Shown: in pieces, positions 1 through 12,779 of the stretch
Position numbering within the stretch: the stretch's first letter is position 1
Layout of the letters: each line of letters starts with the position of its first letter
Assembly (NCBI GenBank): GCA_964019135.1
Contig: OZ025263.1
Span: 34,574,133-34,638,132 of the forward strand
Direction: 5' to 3'
Origin: Arenicola marina
Lineage: Eukaryota > Annelida > Polychaeta > Arenicolidae
Length of the DNA stretch: 64,000 nucleotides
Position numbers and translations under genes: made by a program
The notes under the pieces: model-generated
The model's input: only the letters and a program-made list of their open reading frames with translations
Databases searched by the model: none
What the model was told of the DNA's origin: nothing

Positions 1-1435
1 CCCGTGAAGTAATGAACCGGCAAGGGAAGGTGCCGGCAAGCCGGGCGTGGTGTCTGGGCCAGCACCCCCCCCCCACCCTTCCCCGCCTGGGGGGTAGGTG
101 GAAGGGAGGGAGGGACGGAGGGGCGAAGGGGGCGGGCGGGCCCGGGGGTAGCCCCCCTACAGAGAGAGGACGGGGGATAGCATCCATATTGGTAAGGCCG
201 ATAAACCAGGCAGGGAGGGGTTATATGTACCAACAGCCACGCTCTACGCCGTACACATACATATATGGGTCCCAACCGGCCGAGACCCCCCCCCCACTCC
301 CTCACCAACCTGACCCCCCCCCCCCCACCCCCCCACAACGCCCCGCAGAAATCTGCTTTTGGATATTAAAAATGGAAGTAACAATGAGATGCTTTGGGCG
401 ACGGCGGCCGGTTAGGGGGGGGGCGGGTGACAGTAGGGGGTGGGGGGAGAGCCCGCGGCGTCGATTTAATGGTGGGTACTGAGACAGGGAATAAGAGAGA
501 GGGATGAGGGTGGTGGGTGCCAGGGTGGGAGGGGGTGGCGTGATGGGGTATACGGGAGCGGGATGAGGTGGTGGGTGCCAGGGTGGGAGGGGGTGGCGTG
601 ATGGGATATACGGGAGAGGGATGAGGGTGGTGGGTGCCAGGGTGGGAGGGGGTGGTGTAATGGGGTATAAAGGAGCAGGATGAGGGTGGTGGGTGGCAGG
701 GTGGCAGGGGAGGATGTGGTGTGATGGGGTTCACTTTATGGATTAGCAGCGAGAGCAAGACTCAGGATTTGGGGTTTATGTTAGAGGAGGAGGAGGATAT
801 GGGTGGGTGGAGAAGGCGGGGATGAGGCGGGGGGGTGGGGGGGGGAGGAGCCTGGAGGTACGGAAGGGGCCCCCGAGCGATTGGTACTCATTACCCCGAC
901 TGGGGCAGGCGGTCTGGTCCCGCCTGCGCCCCCTCCTCCATAAGCCACCTCACACATACATCCAGACATACAAGCACCCCTGCCTGCCTTCCTCCCCTCC
1001 CGCGTGGCCCGTCCCCATGCCCGTCCCTCCCCGGCCAGCCGAACCCCGTTGACGGCTGACGACTGCCAATCTTTGCCAGCCACCAGTCCCATTACGACAC
1101 CCTGCACCGAGACAAGCGGCGGTAAGCGGGTGAGCGCCCCACGGTACCCCGCCCCCGGCTCCACAGCCCCCGGCCCCCTCAGCCCCCGGCCCCAGTCCCC
1201 GGCCCCCCAGCCCTCAGCCCCAGCCCCCTTGGCCCCCCAGCCCCCGGCCCCGGCCCCAGCCCGCCGTCAGCCGTCAGACACCGGGCAGCAGGCAGGAGGA
1301 AGGGAGTAGCAAACCTCCTCCCCCTTGCTCCGGCCCCTCACACCCTCAGCCAGACACCAGGCGGGAGAGAGCGCGAGAACATCCCCCCAACCCCACCGCC
1401 CGCCGTCAAACGTCGGGCCGTAGGCGCGGCCGGGG
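1..1435. other. GC-rich low-complexity DNA, no gene
   Basis: G- and C-rich sequence with long homopolymer runs. Positions 497-740 hold about four degenerate copies of a roughly 59-bp unit (key words GGGATGAGGGTGGTGGGTGC and CGTGATGGGGTATA). Positions 1146-1260 are a C/G-rich stretch of CCCCGGCCCC words. Open frames here are proline, glycine and arginine low complexity on both strands, with no domain and no splice-site support, so I call no gene. Confidence 0.7.
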
Positions 1436-2165
1436 GGAGCGGGACGCGGGCCGCGGGCAGGTGACGGGCGGGTGACGGGCGGGTGACGGGCGGGTGACGG
1501 GCGGGCGACGGGCGGGTAACGGGTGGGTGACGGGCGGGTGACGGGCGGGCGACGGGCAGGTGACGGGCGGGCGACGGGCGGGTGACGGGCGGGTGACGGG
1601 CGGGTGACGGCCGGACGGGTGACGGGCGGGTGATGGGCGGGTAACGGGTGGGTGACGGGCAGGCGACGGGCGGGTGACGGGCGGGCGACGGGCGGGTGAC
1701 GGGCGGGTGACGGGCGGGCGACGGGCGGGTGACGGGCGGGTGACGGGCGGGTGACGGGCGGACGGGTGACGGGCGGGTGACGGGCGGACGGGTGACGGGC
1801 GACGGGCGGGCGACGGGCGGGTAACGGGCGGGTGACGGGCGGACGGGTGACGGGCGGGCGACGGGCGGGTGACGGGCGGACGGGTGACGGGCGGGCGGGT
1901 GACGGGCGGACGGGTGACGGGCGGACGGGTGACGGGCGGGTGACGGGCGGGCGACGGGCGGGTGACGGGCGGGCGACGGGCGGGTAACGGGCGGGTGACG
2001 GGCGGGCGGGTGACGGGCGGACGGGTGACGGGCGGGCGACGGGCGGGTGACGGGCAGGTGACGGGCGGGTGACGGGCGACGGGCGGGTGACGGGCGGGCG
2101 ACGGGCGGGTAACGGGCGGGTGACGGGGGGAAGGGTGACGGGGGGAAGGGTGACGGGCGGGCCGG
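1436..2165. repeat. 11-bp G-rich minisatellite
   Basis: About 65 copies of the unit TGACGGGCGGG, with some 8- and 15-bp variants that insert ACGGG. The + strand has regular GGG-C-GGG-TGAC spacing, so it can in principle form many G-quadruplexes. The long minus-strand frame across it (1406-2485) is only a Pro/Arg/His repeat and is a product of the array. Confidence 0.95.
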
Positions 2166-2475
2166 TGAGTGCTAGCTGCTGTCAGGCGGGTGGGGGACGG
2201 GCCGGCGGAGGTAGGGCGGGCAGCCAGACGGGGGACGGGCGGGCGGGCAGCCGGATGGGCGCGCGGGCGGGGGACGGGCGGGCAGCCGGACGGGCGGGCG
2301 GGGACGGGCGGGGGATGGGCGGGGGTAGGGTGGCCAGCCGGACGGGCGGGCGGGCGGGTGACGGGCGGGCGGAGGTAGGGCGGGCGGGGGTAGGGCGGGC
2401 AGTCAGTTGGGCGGGCGGGCGGGCGGGGGTAGGGCGGGGGTAGGGCGGGCACCCGGACGGGCGGGCGGGCGCACA
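2166..2475. repeat. Degenerate G-rich repeat tract
   Basis: Continuation of the preceding array in decayed form, with words such as GGGCGGGCGGG, GGGGGTAGGGCGGGC and GGACGGGCGGGCGG at irregular spacing. It ends abruptly near 2475, where sequence of ordinary composition begins. Confidence 0.75.
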
Positions 2476-2704
2476 CAAATGGCATGTTTGTCGCCGTCGC
2501 TCATCTCGCGACCGCCGACCTCTCGCCGGTAATGGCCACAACGAGCCCAAGGAGTCCTCACAACCGTCTCGGACCATCCGAGTTCTTATTTTCAATAAAT
2601 AAGCCACAATTAGCCGGAGCCCCAGCGGCACAGATATCGCCGCTGATAACATGGGCGATGTATTACCTATAGGCAGGGAACAAAGAGCCAACCGCGAGTG
2701 ACCA

Positions 2705-2975
2705 CACAGCCGACCGGCAGCCAACCGATAGCCAACCGGCAGCCAACCAACCGGCAGCCAACTAACCGGCAGCCAACCGGTAGCCAACCGGCAGCCAACC
2801 GATAGCCAACCGGTAGCCAACCGGCAGCCAACCGGCAGCCAACCGGCAGCCAACCGATAGCCAACCGGCAGCCAACCAACCGGCAGCCAACCAACCGGCA
2901 GCCAACCGATAGCCACCGATAGCCACCGGCAGCCAACCGGCAGCCAACCGGCAGCCAACCAACCGGCAGCCAACA
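2705..2975. repeat. 11-bp minisatellite CAGCCAACCGG
   Basis: About 25 copies of CAGCCAACCGG with frequent CAGCCAACCGATAG and CAGCCAACCAACCGG variants. It has the same period as the array at 1436-2165 but an unrelated sequence. The minus-strand GWLPVGCRLA reading is a product of the repeat. Confidence 0.95.
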
Positions 2976-4044
2976 CCCAAAAAACGCTTTTCTTTCCGAG
3001 TCAGTTTTCTTTCTGTCGCCTTCTTTTCCATTCTTCGCTATATATATACATACATATAGATACACACATACATATATATATATATCTACATATATAGCGG
3101 CGCACCGAGGCTCACCCCCACCCTCCACTCCCCCCAAGGCACACTCAGCCCCCGATGCAAGGTTTCACTTTGAACAAATCCGATTTTACCCGACCCTGTT
3201 ATGTGCGTCACGTCCTAACGTGGGTGGGGGACCCGGCGACTGCATTCAGGCGTCTGACCCCCTTACGTCCCCCCGCTTCCCCCCTTCCACACCACCCAAC
3301 CCCAACCCCCACCACCCACCCACCTCCGGAGTGCAAGACACATAAACAGCCAGACAGCAGGTAGCCGGAGATTAACAGAAGCGCTGCACGACAGAAAGCC
3401 TACGTTACGCAATCGACGGCGTCCCTACAACGCGGTGGCAAGGCAGGGGAACCAGGTTATTACATCAGGATCAAAAAAGCACACCAAATTATCGTTATTT
3501 TAGAAAGGTTGACGAAAACATTTCAGTAACAGTGAAGGGGATTTCCTCGATACACATCCCTGGCAATATATATATCTATTTGTGGTAATTCGCCTTGCCG
3601 CCAAATCGACGGCGATGTATTTATAATAAGGATAGTGTATGTGATGAGCGTCGCTTTGCTGGCGGCCATTGAGAGCAATGGGTACGGCAGTTTGGCCACC
3701 GGGAGGGGTACAGTGAAATAGTGATGTGTTGCTGGGGATAATGGCTGGTTCCCGCGGGGGACCGGCTCAGGCTGGGGCCGCTGTGTGCTGGGGATAATGG
3801 CTGGTTCCCGCGGGGGACCGGCTCAGGCTGGGGCCGCTGCGCAGCGGGGTGGGGCAATAAACCGGATGAAAGTCTCGTCAGGAAGCCCGACAAGGCAGGG
3901 AACCAGTCAGACACCCGCCCTCACACAGCAGCCGTGTGCCCCGCATACATTGTACGGGGAACCAGCCAGCCTCAGGCGTCACGTGCGTGCAACCAACACG
4001 CAACCAGTCAGTCGGTTATCCACGACAACACCACGGAAACAGTC
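2976..4044. other. Non-genic spacer with one 56-bp duplication
   Basis: Mixed-composition DNA containing a TA-rich simple repeat (3040-3100, TATATA/CATA words) and a direct tandem duplication of 56 bp at about 3731-3842 (starts GCTGGGGATAATGGCTGG in both copies). I see no gene. Confidence 0.6.
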
Positions 4045-4375
4045 AGCTACAGAAAAACCCTTCTTATAGTCACCAGGAAACAAGTTAGGAATAGAAATCC
4101 TTCTTATAGTAACCAGGATACCAGTTAGGAACAGACAACCCTTCTTTATAGTCACCAGAAAATCAGTTGTGAATAGACAACCCTTCTTGAAGACACCAAA
4201 AAACAGTTTGGCTACCAACAGTAACCAGGAAGCCAGTTAGAAATAAACAACCCCTCCTAGAGTTACAATGAAATCAGTTAGACCTAGACAACTCTTGTTG
4301 TACCAAGCAGGAAACCAGTTAGGAATAGAAACAATTCTTATAGTAACCAGGAAATCATTCAGGAATAGGGTAGTA
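4045..4375. repeat. Degenerate ~50-bp repeat
   Basis: About six diverged copies built on the words CTTATAGTCACCAGGAAA, CCAGTTAGGAATAGA and CAACCCTTCTT. Unit length drifts around 50-55 bp. It directly precedes the homogeneous 46-bp satellite and is older, judging from its divergence. Confidence 0.7.
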
Positions 4376-7300
4376 CAGGCTTGCTCATGTCTGTATACAT
4401 CACTGGTTAGTGAGGGTAGGACAGGCTTGCTCATGTCTGTATGCAACATTGGTTAGTCAGGGTCGGACAGTCTTGCTCATGTCTGTATACAACATCGGTT
4501 AGTCAGGGTCGGACAGGCTTGCTCATGTCTGTATACAACATCGGTTAGTCAGGGTAGGACAGGCTTGCTCATGTCTGTATACAACATTGGTTAGTCAGGG
4601 TAGGACAGGCTTGCTCATGTCTGTATACAACATTGGTTAGTCAGGGTAGGACAGGCTTGCTCATGTCTGTATACAACATTGGTTAGTCAGGATAGGACAG
4701 GCTTGCTCATGTCTGTATACAACATTGGTTAGTCAGGGTAGGACAGGCTTGCTCATGTCTGTATACAACATTGGTTAGTCAGGATAGGACAGGCTTGCTC
4801 ATGTCTGTATACAACATTGATTAGTCAGGGTAGGACAGGCTTGCTCACGTCTGTATACAACATTGGTTAGTTAGGGTAGGACAGTCTTGCTCGTGTCTGT
4901 ATACAACATTGGTTAGTCAAGGTAGCACAGTCTTGCTCGTGTCTGTATACAACATTGGTTAGTCAGGGTAGCACAGTCTTGCTCGTGTCTGTATACAACA
5001 TTGATTAGTCAGGGTAGGACAGTCTTGCTCGTGTCTGTATACAACATTGGTTAGTCAGGATAGGACAGGCTTGCTCATGTCTGTATACAACATTGGTTAG
5101 TCAGGGTAGGACAGGCTTGCTCGTGTCTGTATACAACATTGGTTAGTCAGGGTAGGACAGTCTTGCTCGTGTCTGTATACAACATTGGTTAGTCAGGATA
5201 GGACAGGCTTGCTCATGTCTGTATACAACATTGGTTAGTCAGGGTAGGACAGGCTTGCTCATGTCTGTATACAACATTGGTTAGTCAGGATAGGACAGGC
5301 TTGCTCATGTCTGTATACAACATTGATTAGTCAGGGTAGGACAGGCTTGCTCGTGTCTGTATACAACATTGGTTAGTTAGGGTAGGACAGGCTTGCTCAT
5401 GTCTGTATACAACATTGGTTAGTCAGGGTAGGACAGGCTTGCTCATGTCTGTATACAACATTGATTAGTCAGGATAGGACAGGCTTGCTCATGTCTGTAT
5501 ACAACATTGGTTAGTCAGGGTAGGACAGGCTTGCTCATGTCTGTATACAACATTGGTTAGTCAGGATAGGACAGGCTTGCTCATGTCTGTATACAACATT
5601 GATTAGTCAGGGTAGGACAGGCTTGCTCATGTCTGTATACAACATTGATTAGTCAGGGTAGGACAGGCTTGCTCATGTCTGTATACAACATTGGTTAGTC
5701 AGGATAGGACAGGCTTGCTCATGTCTGTATACAACATTGGTTAGTCAGGATAGGACAGGCTTGCTCATGTCTGTATACAACATTGATTAGTCAGGGTAGG
5801 ACAGGCTTGCTCATGTCTGTATACAACATTGGTTAGTCAGGATAGGACAGGCTTGCTCATGTCTGTATACAACATTGATTAGTCAGGGTAGGACAGGCTT
5901 GCTCGTGTCTGTATACAACATTGGTTAGTTAGGGTAGGACAGGCTTGCTCATGTCTGTATACAACATTGGTTAGTCAGGGTAGGACAGGCTTGCTCATGT
6001 CTGTATACAACATTGATTAGTCAGGATAGGACAGGCTTGCTCATGTCTGTATACAACATTGGTTAGTCAAGGTAGCACAGTCTTGCTCGTGTCTGTATAC
6101 AACATTGGTTAGTCAGGGTAGCACAGTCTTGCTCGTGTCTGTATACAACATTGGTTAGTCAAGGTAGCACAGTCTTGCTCGTGTCTGTATACAACATTGG
6201 TTAGTCAGGATAGGACAGGCTTGCTCATGTCTGTATACAACATTGGTTAGTCAGGGTAGGACAGGCTTGCTCATGTCTGTATACAACATTGGTTAGTCAA
6301 GGTAGCACAGTCTTGCTCGTGTCTGTATACAACATTGGTTAGTCAGGGTAGGACAGTCTTGCTCGTGTCTGTATACAACATTGGTTAGTCAGGATAGGAC
6401 AGGCTTGCTCATGTCTGTATACAACATTGGTTAGTCAGGGTAGGACAGGCTTGCTCATGTCTGTATACAACATTGGTTAGTCAGGATAGGACAGGCTTGC
6501 TCATGTCTGTATACAACATTGATTAGTCAGGGTAGGACAGGCTTGCTCGTGTCTGTATACAACATTGGTTAGTTAGGGTAGGACAGGCTTGCTCATGTCT
6601 GTATACAACATTGGTTAGTCAGGGTAGGACAGGCTTGCTCATGTCTGTATACAACATTGATTAGTCAGGATAGGACAGGCTTGCTCATGTCTGTATACAA
6701 CATTGGTTAGTCAGGGTAGGACAGGCTTGCTCATGTCTGTATACAACATTGGTTAGTCAGGATAGGACAGGCTTGCTCATGTCTGTATACAACATTGATT
6801 AGTCAGGGTAGGACAGGCTTGCTCATGTCTGTATACAACATTGATTAGTCAGGGTAGGACAGGCTTGCTCATGTCTGTATACAACATTGGTTAGTCAGGA
6901 TAGGACAGGCTTGCTCATGTCTGTATACAACATTGGTTAGTCAGGATAGGACAGGCTTGCTCATGTCTGTATACAACATTGATTAGTCAGGGTAGGACAG
7001 GCTTGCTCATGTCTGTATACAACATTGGTTAGTCAGGATAGGACAGGCTTGCTCATGTCTGTATACAACATTGATTAGTCAGGGTAGGACAGGCTTGCTC
7101 GTGTCTGTATACAACATTGGTTAGTTAGGGTAGGACAGGCTTGCTCATGTCTGTATACAACATTGGTTAGTCAGGGTAGGACAGGCTTGCTCATGTCTGT
7201 ATACAACATTGATTAGTCAGGATAGGACAGGCTTGCTCATGTCTGTATACAACATTGGTTAGTCAGGGTAGGACAGGCTTGCTCATGTCTGTATACAACA

Positions 7301-9412
7301 TTGGTTAGTCAGGATAGGACAGGCTTGCTCATGTCTGTATACAACATTGATTAGTCAGGGTAGGACAGGCTTGCTCACGTCTGTATACAACATTGGTTAG
7401 TTAGGGTAGGACAGTCTTGCTCGTGTCTGTATACAACATTGGTTAGTCAAGGTAGCACAGTCTTGCTCGTGTCTGTATACAACATTGGTTAGTCAGGATA
7501 GGACAGGCTTGCTCATGTCTGTATACAACATTGGTTAGTCAGGGTAGGACAGGCTTGCTCATGTCTGTATACAACATTGGTTAGTCAGGATAGGACAGGC
7601 TTGCTCATGTCTGTATACAACATTGATTAGTCAGGGTAGGACAGGCTTGCTCGTGTCTGTATACAACATTGGTTAGTTAGGGTAGGACAGTCTTGCTCGT
7701 GTCTGTATACAACATTGGTTAGTCAAGGTAGCACAGTCTTGCTCGTGTCTGTATACAACATTGATTAGTCAGGGTAGGACAGGCTTGCTCATGTCTGTAT
7801 ACAACATTGGTTAGTCAGGGTAGGACAGGCTTGCTCACGTCTGTATACAACATTGGTTAGTCAGGGTAGGACAGGCTTGCTCATGTCTGTATACAACATT
7901 GATTAGTCAGGGTAGGACAGGCTTGCTCACGTCTGTATACAACATTGGTTAGTCAGGGTAGGACAGGCTTGCTCACGTCTGTATACAACATTGGTTAGTC
8001 AGGGTAGGACAGTCTTGCTCGTGTCTGTATACAACATTGGTTAGTCAGGGTAGGACAGGCTTGCTCACGTCTGTATACAACATTGGTTAGTCAGGGTAGG
8101 ACAGGCTTGCTCATGTCTGTATACAACATTGATTAGTCAGGGTAGGACAGGCTTGCTCACGTCTGTATACAACATTGATTAGTCAGGGTAGGACAGGCTT
8201 GCTCACGTCTGTATACAACATTGGTTAGTCAGGGTAGGACAGTCTTGCTCGTGTCTGTATACAACATTGGTTAGTCAGGGTAGGACAGGCTTGCTCACGT
8301 CTGTATACAACATTGGTTAGTCAGGGTAGGACAGGCTTGCTCATGTCTGTATACAACATTGATTAGTCAGGGTAGGACAGGCTTGCTCACGTCTGTATAC
8401 AACATTGATTAGTCAGGGTAGGACAGGCTTGCTCACGTCTGTATACAACATTGGTTAGTCAGGGTAGGACAGTCTTGCTCGTGTCTGTATACAACATTGG
8501 TTAGTCAGGGTAGGACAGGCTTGCTCACGTCTGTATACAACATTGGTTAGTCAGGGTAGGACAGGCTTGCTCGTGTCTGTATACAACATTGGTTAGTCAA
8601 GGTAGCACAGTCTTGCTCGTGTCTGTATACAACATTGGTTAGTCAGGGTAGCACAGTCTTGCTCGTGTCTGTATACAACATTGATTAGTCAGGGTAGGAC
8701 AGGCTTGCTCATGTCTGTATACAACATTGGTTAGTCAAGGTAGGACAGTCTTGCTCGTGTCTGTATACAACATTGATTAGTCAGGGTAGGACAGTCTTGC
8801 TCATGTCTGTATACAACATTGGTTAGTTAGGGTAGGACAGGCTTGCTCGTGTCTGTATACAACATTGGTTAGTTAGGGTAGGACAGGCTTGCTCATGTCT
8901 GTATACAACATTGATTAGTCAGGGTAGGACAGGCTTGCTCGTGTCTGTATACAACATTGGTTAGTTAGGGTAGGACAGGCTTGCTCATGTCTGTATACAA
9001 CATTGATTAGTCAGGGTAGGACAGTCTTGCTCATGTCTGTATACAACATTGGTTAGTTAGGGTAGGACAGGCTTGCTCGTGTCTGTATACAACATTGGTT
9101 AGTTAGGGTAGGACAGGCTTGCTCATGTCTGTATACAACATTGATTAGTCAGGGTAGGACAGGCTTGCTCGTGTCTGTATACAACATTGGTTAGTTAGGG
9201 TAGGACAGGCTTGCTCATGTCTGTATACAACATTGATTAGTCAGGGTAGGACAGTCTTGCTCATGTCTGTATACAACATTGGTTAGTTAGGGTAGGACAG
9301 GCTTGCTCGTGTCTGTATACAACATTAGTTAGTTAGGGTAGGACAGGCTTGCTCATGTCTGTATACAACATTGGTTAGTCAGGGTAGGACAGGCTTGCTC
9401 GTGTCTGTATAC
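4376..9412. repeat. 46-bp satellite array, about 109 copies
   Basis: A continuous 5-kb array of a 46-bp monomer (GGTTAGTCAGGGTAGGACAG, then GCTTGCTCATGTCTGTATAC, then AACATT). Monomers differ at a few fixed positions: GGTTAG/GATTAG, CAGGGTA/CAGGATA/TAGGGTA/CAAGGTA, GGACAGG/GCACAGT and CATG/CGTG/CACG. The order of variants repeats, giving higher-order units of 5 monomers (230 bp, for example 8774, 9004 and 9234) and of 26 monomers (1,196 bp, 5165 against 6361). There is no long open frame, as expected since 46 is not a multiple of three. No unit carries a variable spacer, so it is not a CRISPR array. Confidence 0.97.
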
Positions 9413-9721
9413 AGAGATACAGTGACCTGACCTGGACATGTCGACGTGGGATTCCTCGCAGGCATGAAGCTGGCTCGGGATAACCAGGGACCAGGGATAG
9501 CGACAACAGGGCCTCGAGGGCCAGGGAGTGGGGGGTAGTCGGAGGGAAGGGGAAGTCGCTACTGGTGCTGGACTCTGATCGATCCACCCTGCATGAAATT
9601 GATTGACCTCACCAAGCCGTGTCAAATTAACGTGTGCGAGGCAATCTGCCGTACTTAGGCAAAGTGGGGGCCCGCATTTATGGGCCGGAAAGGCGTGTTC
9701 ATTGCGGCAAGGACGGTGTGC
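9413..9721. other. Spacer between satellite arrays
   Basis: About 300 bp of apparently single-copy sequence between two arrays. I see no gene, RNA or transposon ends in it. It starts with GAGATACAGTG, a word that also opens every unit of the 33-bp array 1.1 kb downstream. Confidence 0.5.
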
Positions 9722-10500
9722 ATCAGAGAACGTGCACCAGACGATGTACATCACAGTGAACGTGTACCAGACGATGTACATCACAGTGAACGTGCACCAG
9801 ACGAAGTACATCAGTGAACGTGCACCAGACGATGTACATCAGTGAACGTGTACCAGACGATGTACATCCGTGAACGTGTACCAGACGATGTACATCACAG
9901 TGAACGTGCACCAGACGAAGTACATCAGTGAACGTGCACCAGACGATGTACATCAGTGAACGTGTACCAGACGATGTACATCAGTGAACGTGTACCAGAC
10001 GATGTACATCACAGTGAACGTGCACCAGACGATGCACATCATAGTGAACGTGTACCAGACGATGTACATCAGTGAACGTGCACCAGACGATGTACATCAC
10101 AGTGAACGTGCACCAGACGATGTACATCACAGTGAACGTGCACCAGACGATGTACATCACAGTGAACGTGTACCAGACGATGTACATCACAGTGAACGTG
10201 CACCAGACGATGTACATCATAGTGAACGTGCACCAGACGATGTACATCAGTGAACGTGTACCAGACGATGTACATCACAGTGAACGTGCACCAGACGATG
10301 TACATCCGTGAACGTGTACCAGACGATGTACATCACAGTGAACGTGCACCAGACGATGTACATCACAGTGAACCTGCACCAGACGATGCACATCAGTGAA
10401 CGTGCACCAGACGATGTGCATCACAGTGAACGCGCACCAAACGATGTACATCACAGTGAACGTGTACCAGACGATGTACATCACAGTGAACGTGATGAAA
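9722..10500. repeat. 27/30-bp minisatellite
   Basis: About 27 copies of a unit built from GTGAACGTGCACCAGACGAT and GTACATCACA. Many units lack three bases (GTACATCA instead of GTACATCACA), giving 27- and 30-bp versions. Both lengths are multiples of three, so several frames stay open on both strands. These are not genes. Confidence 0.95.
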
Positions 10501-10544
10501 CGATGTACGTCACGGGTGATCAGTGAACTTGCATCAGACGATGT

Positions 10545-11435
10545 ACCGAGATACAGTGGAGGCGGGGTGGAGGCAGGGCTGATATAAAGTGGATGTGGAG
10601 TGGAGGCAGAGCTGAGATACAGTGGGGGCGGAGTGGAGGCAGGGCTGAGATACAGTGGGGGCGGAGCGGAGGCAGGGCTGAGATACCATGCAGGCGGAGT
10701 GGATGCCGAGTTGAGATACAGTGGAGGCGGAGTGGAGGCGGAGTTGAGATACAGTGAAGGCGGGGTGGAGGCAGAGCTGAGATACAGTGGGGGCGGAGTG
10801 GAGGCAGGGCTGAGATACAGTGGGGGCGGAGTGGAGGCAGGGCTGAGATACAGTGGTAGCGGAGTGGAGGCAGGGCTGAGATACAGTCGAGGCGGAGTGG
10901 AGGCAGGGCTGAGATACAGTGGAGGCGGAGTGGAGGCAGAGCTGAGATACAGTGGAGGCGGAGTGGAGGCGGAGTTGAGATACAGTGAAGGCGGGGTGGA
11001 GGCAGAGCTGAGATACAGTGGGGGCGGAGTGGAGGCAGGGCTGAGATACAGTGGGGGCGGAGTGGAGGCAGGGCTGAGATACAGTGGTAGCGGAGTGGAG
11101 GCAGGGCTGAGATACAGTCGAGGCGGAGTGGAGGCAGGGCTGAGATACAGTGGAGGCGGAGTGGAGGCAGAGCTGAGATACAGTGGAGGCGGAGTGGAGG
11201 CAGGGGTGAGATACAGTGAAGGCGGAGTGGAGGCAAAGATGAGGTACAGTGGAGGCGGACTGGAGGCAGAGCTGAGACACAGTGGGGGCGGAGTGGAGGC
11301 AGGGCTGAGATACAGTGGAGGCAGAGTGGAGGCAGGGCTGAGATACAGTGGAGGCGGAGTGGAAGCAGGGCTGAGATACAGTGAAGGCGGAGTGGAGGCA
11401 GGGCTGAGATACAGTGGAGGTGAAGCTGAGGCGTA
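10545..11435. repeat. 33-bp minisatellite with 7-unit higher order
   Basis: About 27 copies of a 33-bp unit (GAGATACAGTGGAGGCGGAG then TGGAGGCAGGGCT). A distinctive variant run (GAGTTGAGATACAGTGAAGG) recurs at 10741 and 10972, exactly 231 bp or seven units apart, showing that blocks of seven units were duplicated together. Because 33 is a multiple of three, it yields a 278-aa plus-strand and a 433-aa minus-strand frame with 11-residue repeats. I regard both as artefacts, because there is no non-repeat coding sequence around them. Confidence 0.95.
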
Positions 11436-12372
11436 ATAAAGGCGGAGCGGAGACAGCGGGGAGGGGGAGGAGGGGAGGGGGGTGGGTAGCTCACGCGGAG
11501 TGACTGCGGAGTTTCACAGGGGACGGGGGAAGACCAACCACGCAGCGGTGTCACATATCTGCATTTTTGCCATGCACTCCAGGTCTTAGGGGGCGAGGTA
11601 CATGACGGCAGGGACCGGCCTCGCGCGGGTGGGTGGGTCGGTGGCCTGACTCCCCACAGCAGGAGGACGAGGCGGGGGGGGGGGGGGGAGGCGGGCTGGA
11701 ACGCCGGCGGGGCAGGGGCCAAGGATCTTAAGCAAGTCGGGTCAGGGGCACGCGGGAGACCCCGGGTGGGTTTTGGGTCGGGTAGAGTTGGCGGGTCTTT
11801 TCCTGGGCGGGTCAGTGGCACGCGGGAGTTGGGGGGGGGGGGATGCTACACAGCCGTCGAGGTCAGCATGAGGAAAAGAGAACGAGAGTGGGCGTGGGAG
11901 AACAACGACCAGACCGACAGGCAGGCAGGCCTGCCCGAGCGCACCGACACACACACACACGTCCGCTCAAACTCTATACATATATATATAGTTTACATGT
12001 AGCCTGTACCACGCGGCACACCGCCACTCGCGCGTTGGCCTCTGGACCTCGGATCGTTCTCTCGTCACTGCCACCTTTGCCACATTTCTGGCTCATTTCT
12101 ACCCATCCAGAACCGTTGGCGGCGGCCGGCGGCCAGAAGCGGCGCGGCCCAGATCCCTACCCCTCCACTCCCCCCCCCCCCCCCGGTCACAATGTGCGGC
12201 ATGCGGCGGGAGAGACCCTAGGGTCGGGAGCGCGCGGGCCAATTTCACTGCATTGTGTGGGCATCACCCCCGACCCCCACAGCCACCAGTCCCTCCCCCC
12301 CCCACCCCCCCACGCCGACCGGCCTTCTCGCTTCCTCCGCGTGCCGAACGCCCAAACACGCATGAATGCCAG
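11436..12372. other. GC-rich spacer, no gene seen
   Basis: Contains poly-G and poly-C runs (11675-11690, 11830-11842, 12170-12185), a short CA/TA tract near 11950-11990, and otherwise unremarkable GC-rich sequence. I find no supported coding exon. Confidence 0.55.
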
Positions 12373-12779
12373 CGTGAGATGGGCGCAGGGCCGCGGCAAT
12401 GTGCGTGAGATGGGTGCAGGGCCGCGGCAATGTGCGTGAGATGGGTGCAGGGCCGCGGCAATGTGCGTGAGATGGGTGCAGGGCCGCGGCAATGTGCGTG
12501 AGATGGGTGCAGGGCCGCGGCAATGTGCGTGAGATGGGTGCAGGGCCGCGGCAATGTGCGTGAGATGGGTGCAGGGCCGCGGCAATGTGCGTGAGATGGG
12601 TGCAGGGCCGCGGCAATGTGCGTGAGATGGGTGCAGGGCCGCGGCAATGTGCGTGAGATGGGTGCAGGGCCGCGGCAATGTGCGTGAGATGGGTGCAGGG
12701 CCGCGGCAATGTGCGTGAGATGGGTGCAGGGCCGTGGCAATGTGCGTGAGATGGGTGCAGGGCCGCGGCAATGTGCGCA
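12373..12779. repeat. 31-bp minisatellite, about 13 copies
   Basis: Nearly identical copies of a 31-bp unit (GTGAGATGGGTGCAGGGCCG then CGGCAATGTGC). Only single-base variants are visible (GGGCGC in the first unit, GCCGTGG near 12735). Such homogeneity indicates a recent expansion. Minus-strand frames over it have a 31-residue periodicity and are artefacts. Confidence 0.95.

Noticed and set aside
1406-2485. 359-codon minus-strand Pro/Arg/His frame
   Set aside because: A by-product of the 11-bp G-rich array, with no complexity beyond it.
4376-9412. CRISPR-like regular array
   Set aside because: Units are directly head-to-tail with no unique spacers, in a eukaryotic genome without cas genes.
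10520-11821. 278-codon (+) and 433-codon (-) frames with 11-residue repeats
   Set aside because: They are explained by the 33-bp period. No start context, splice sites or unique domain flanks them.
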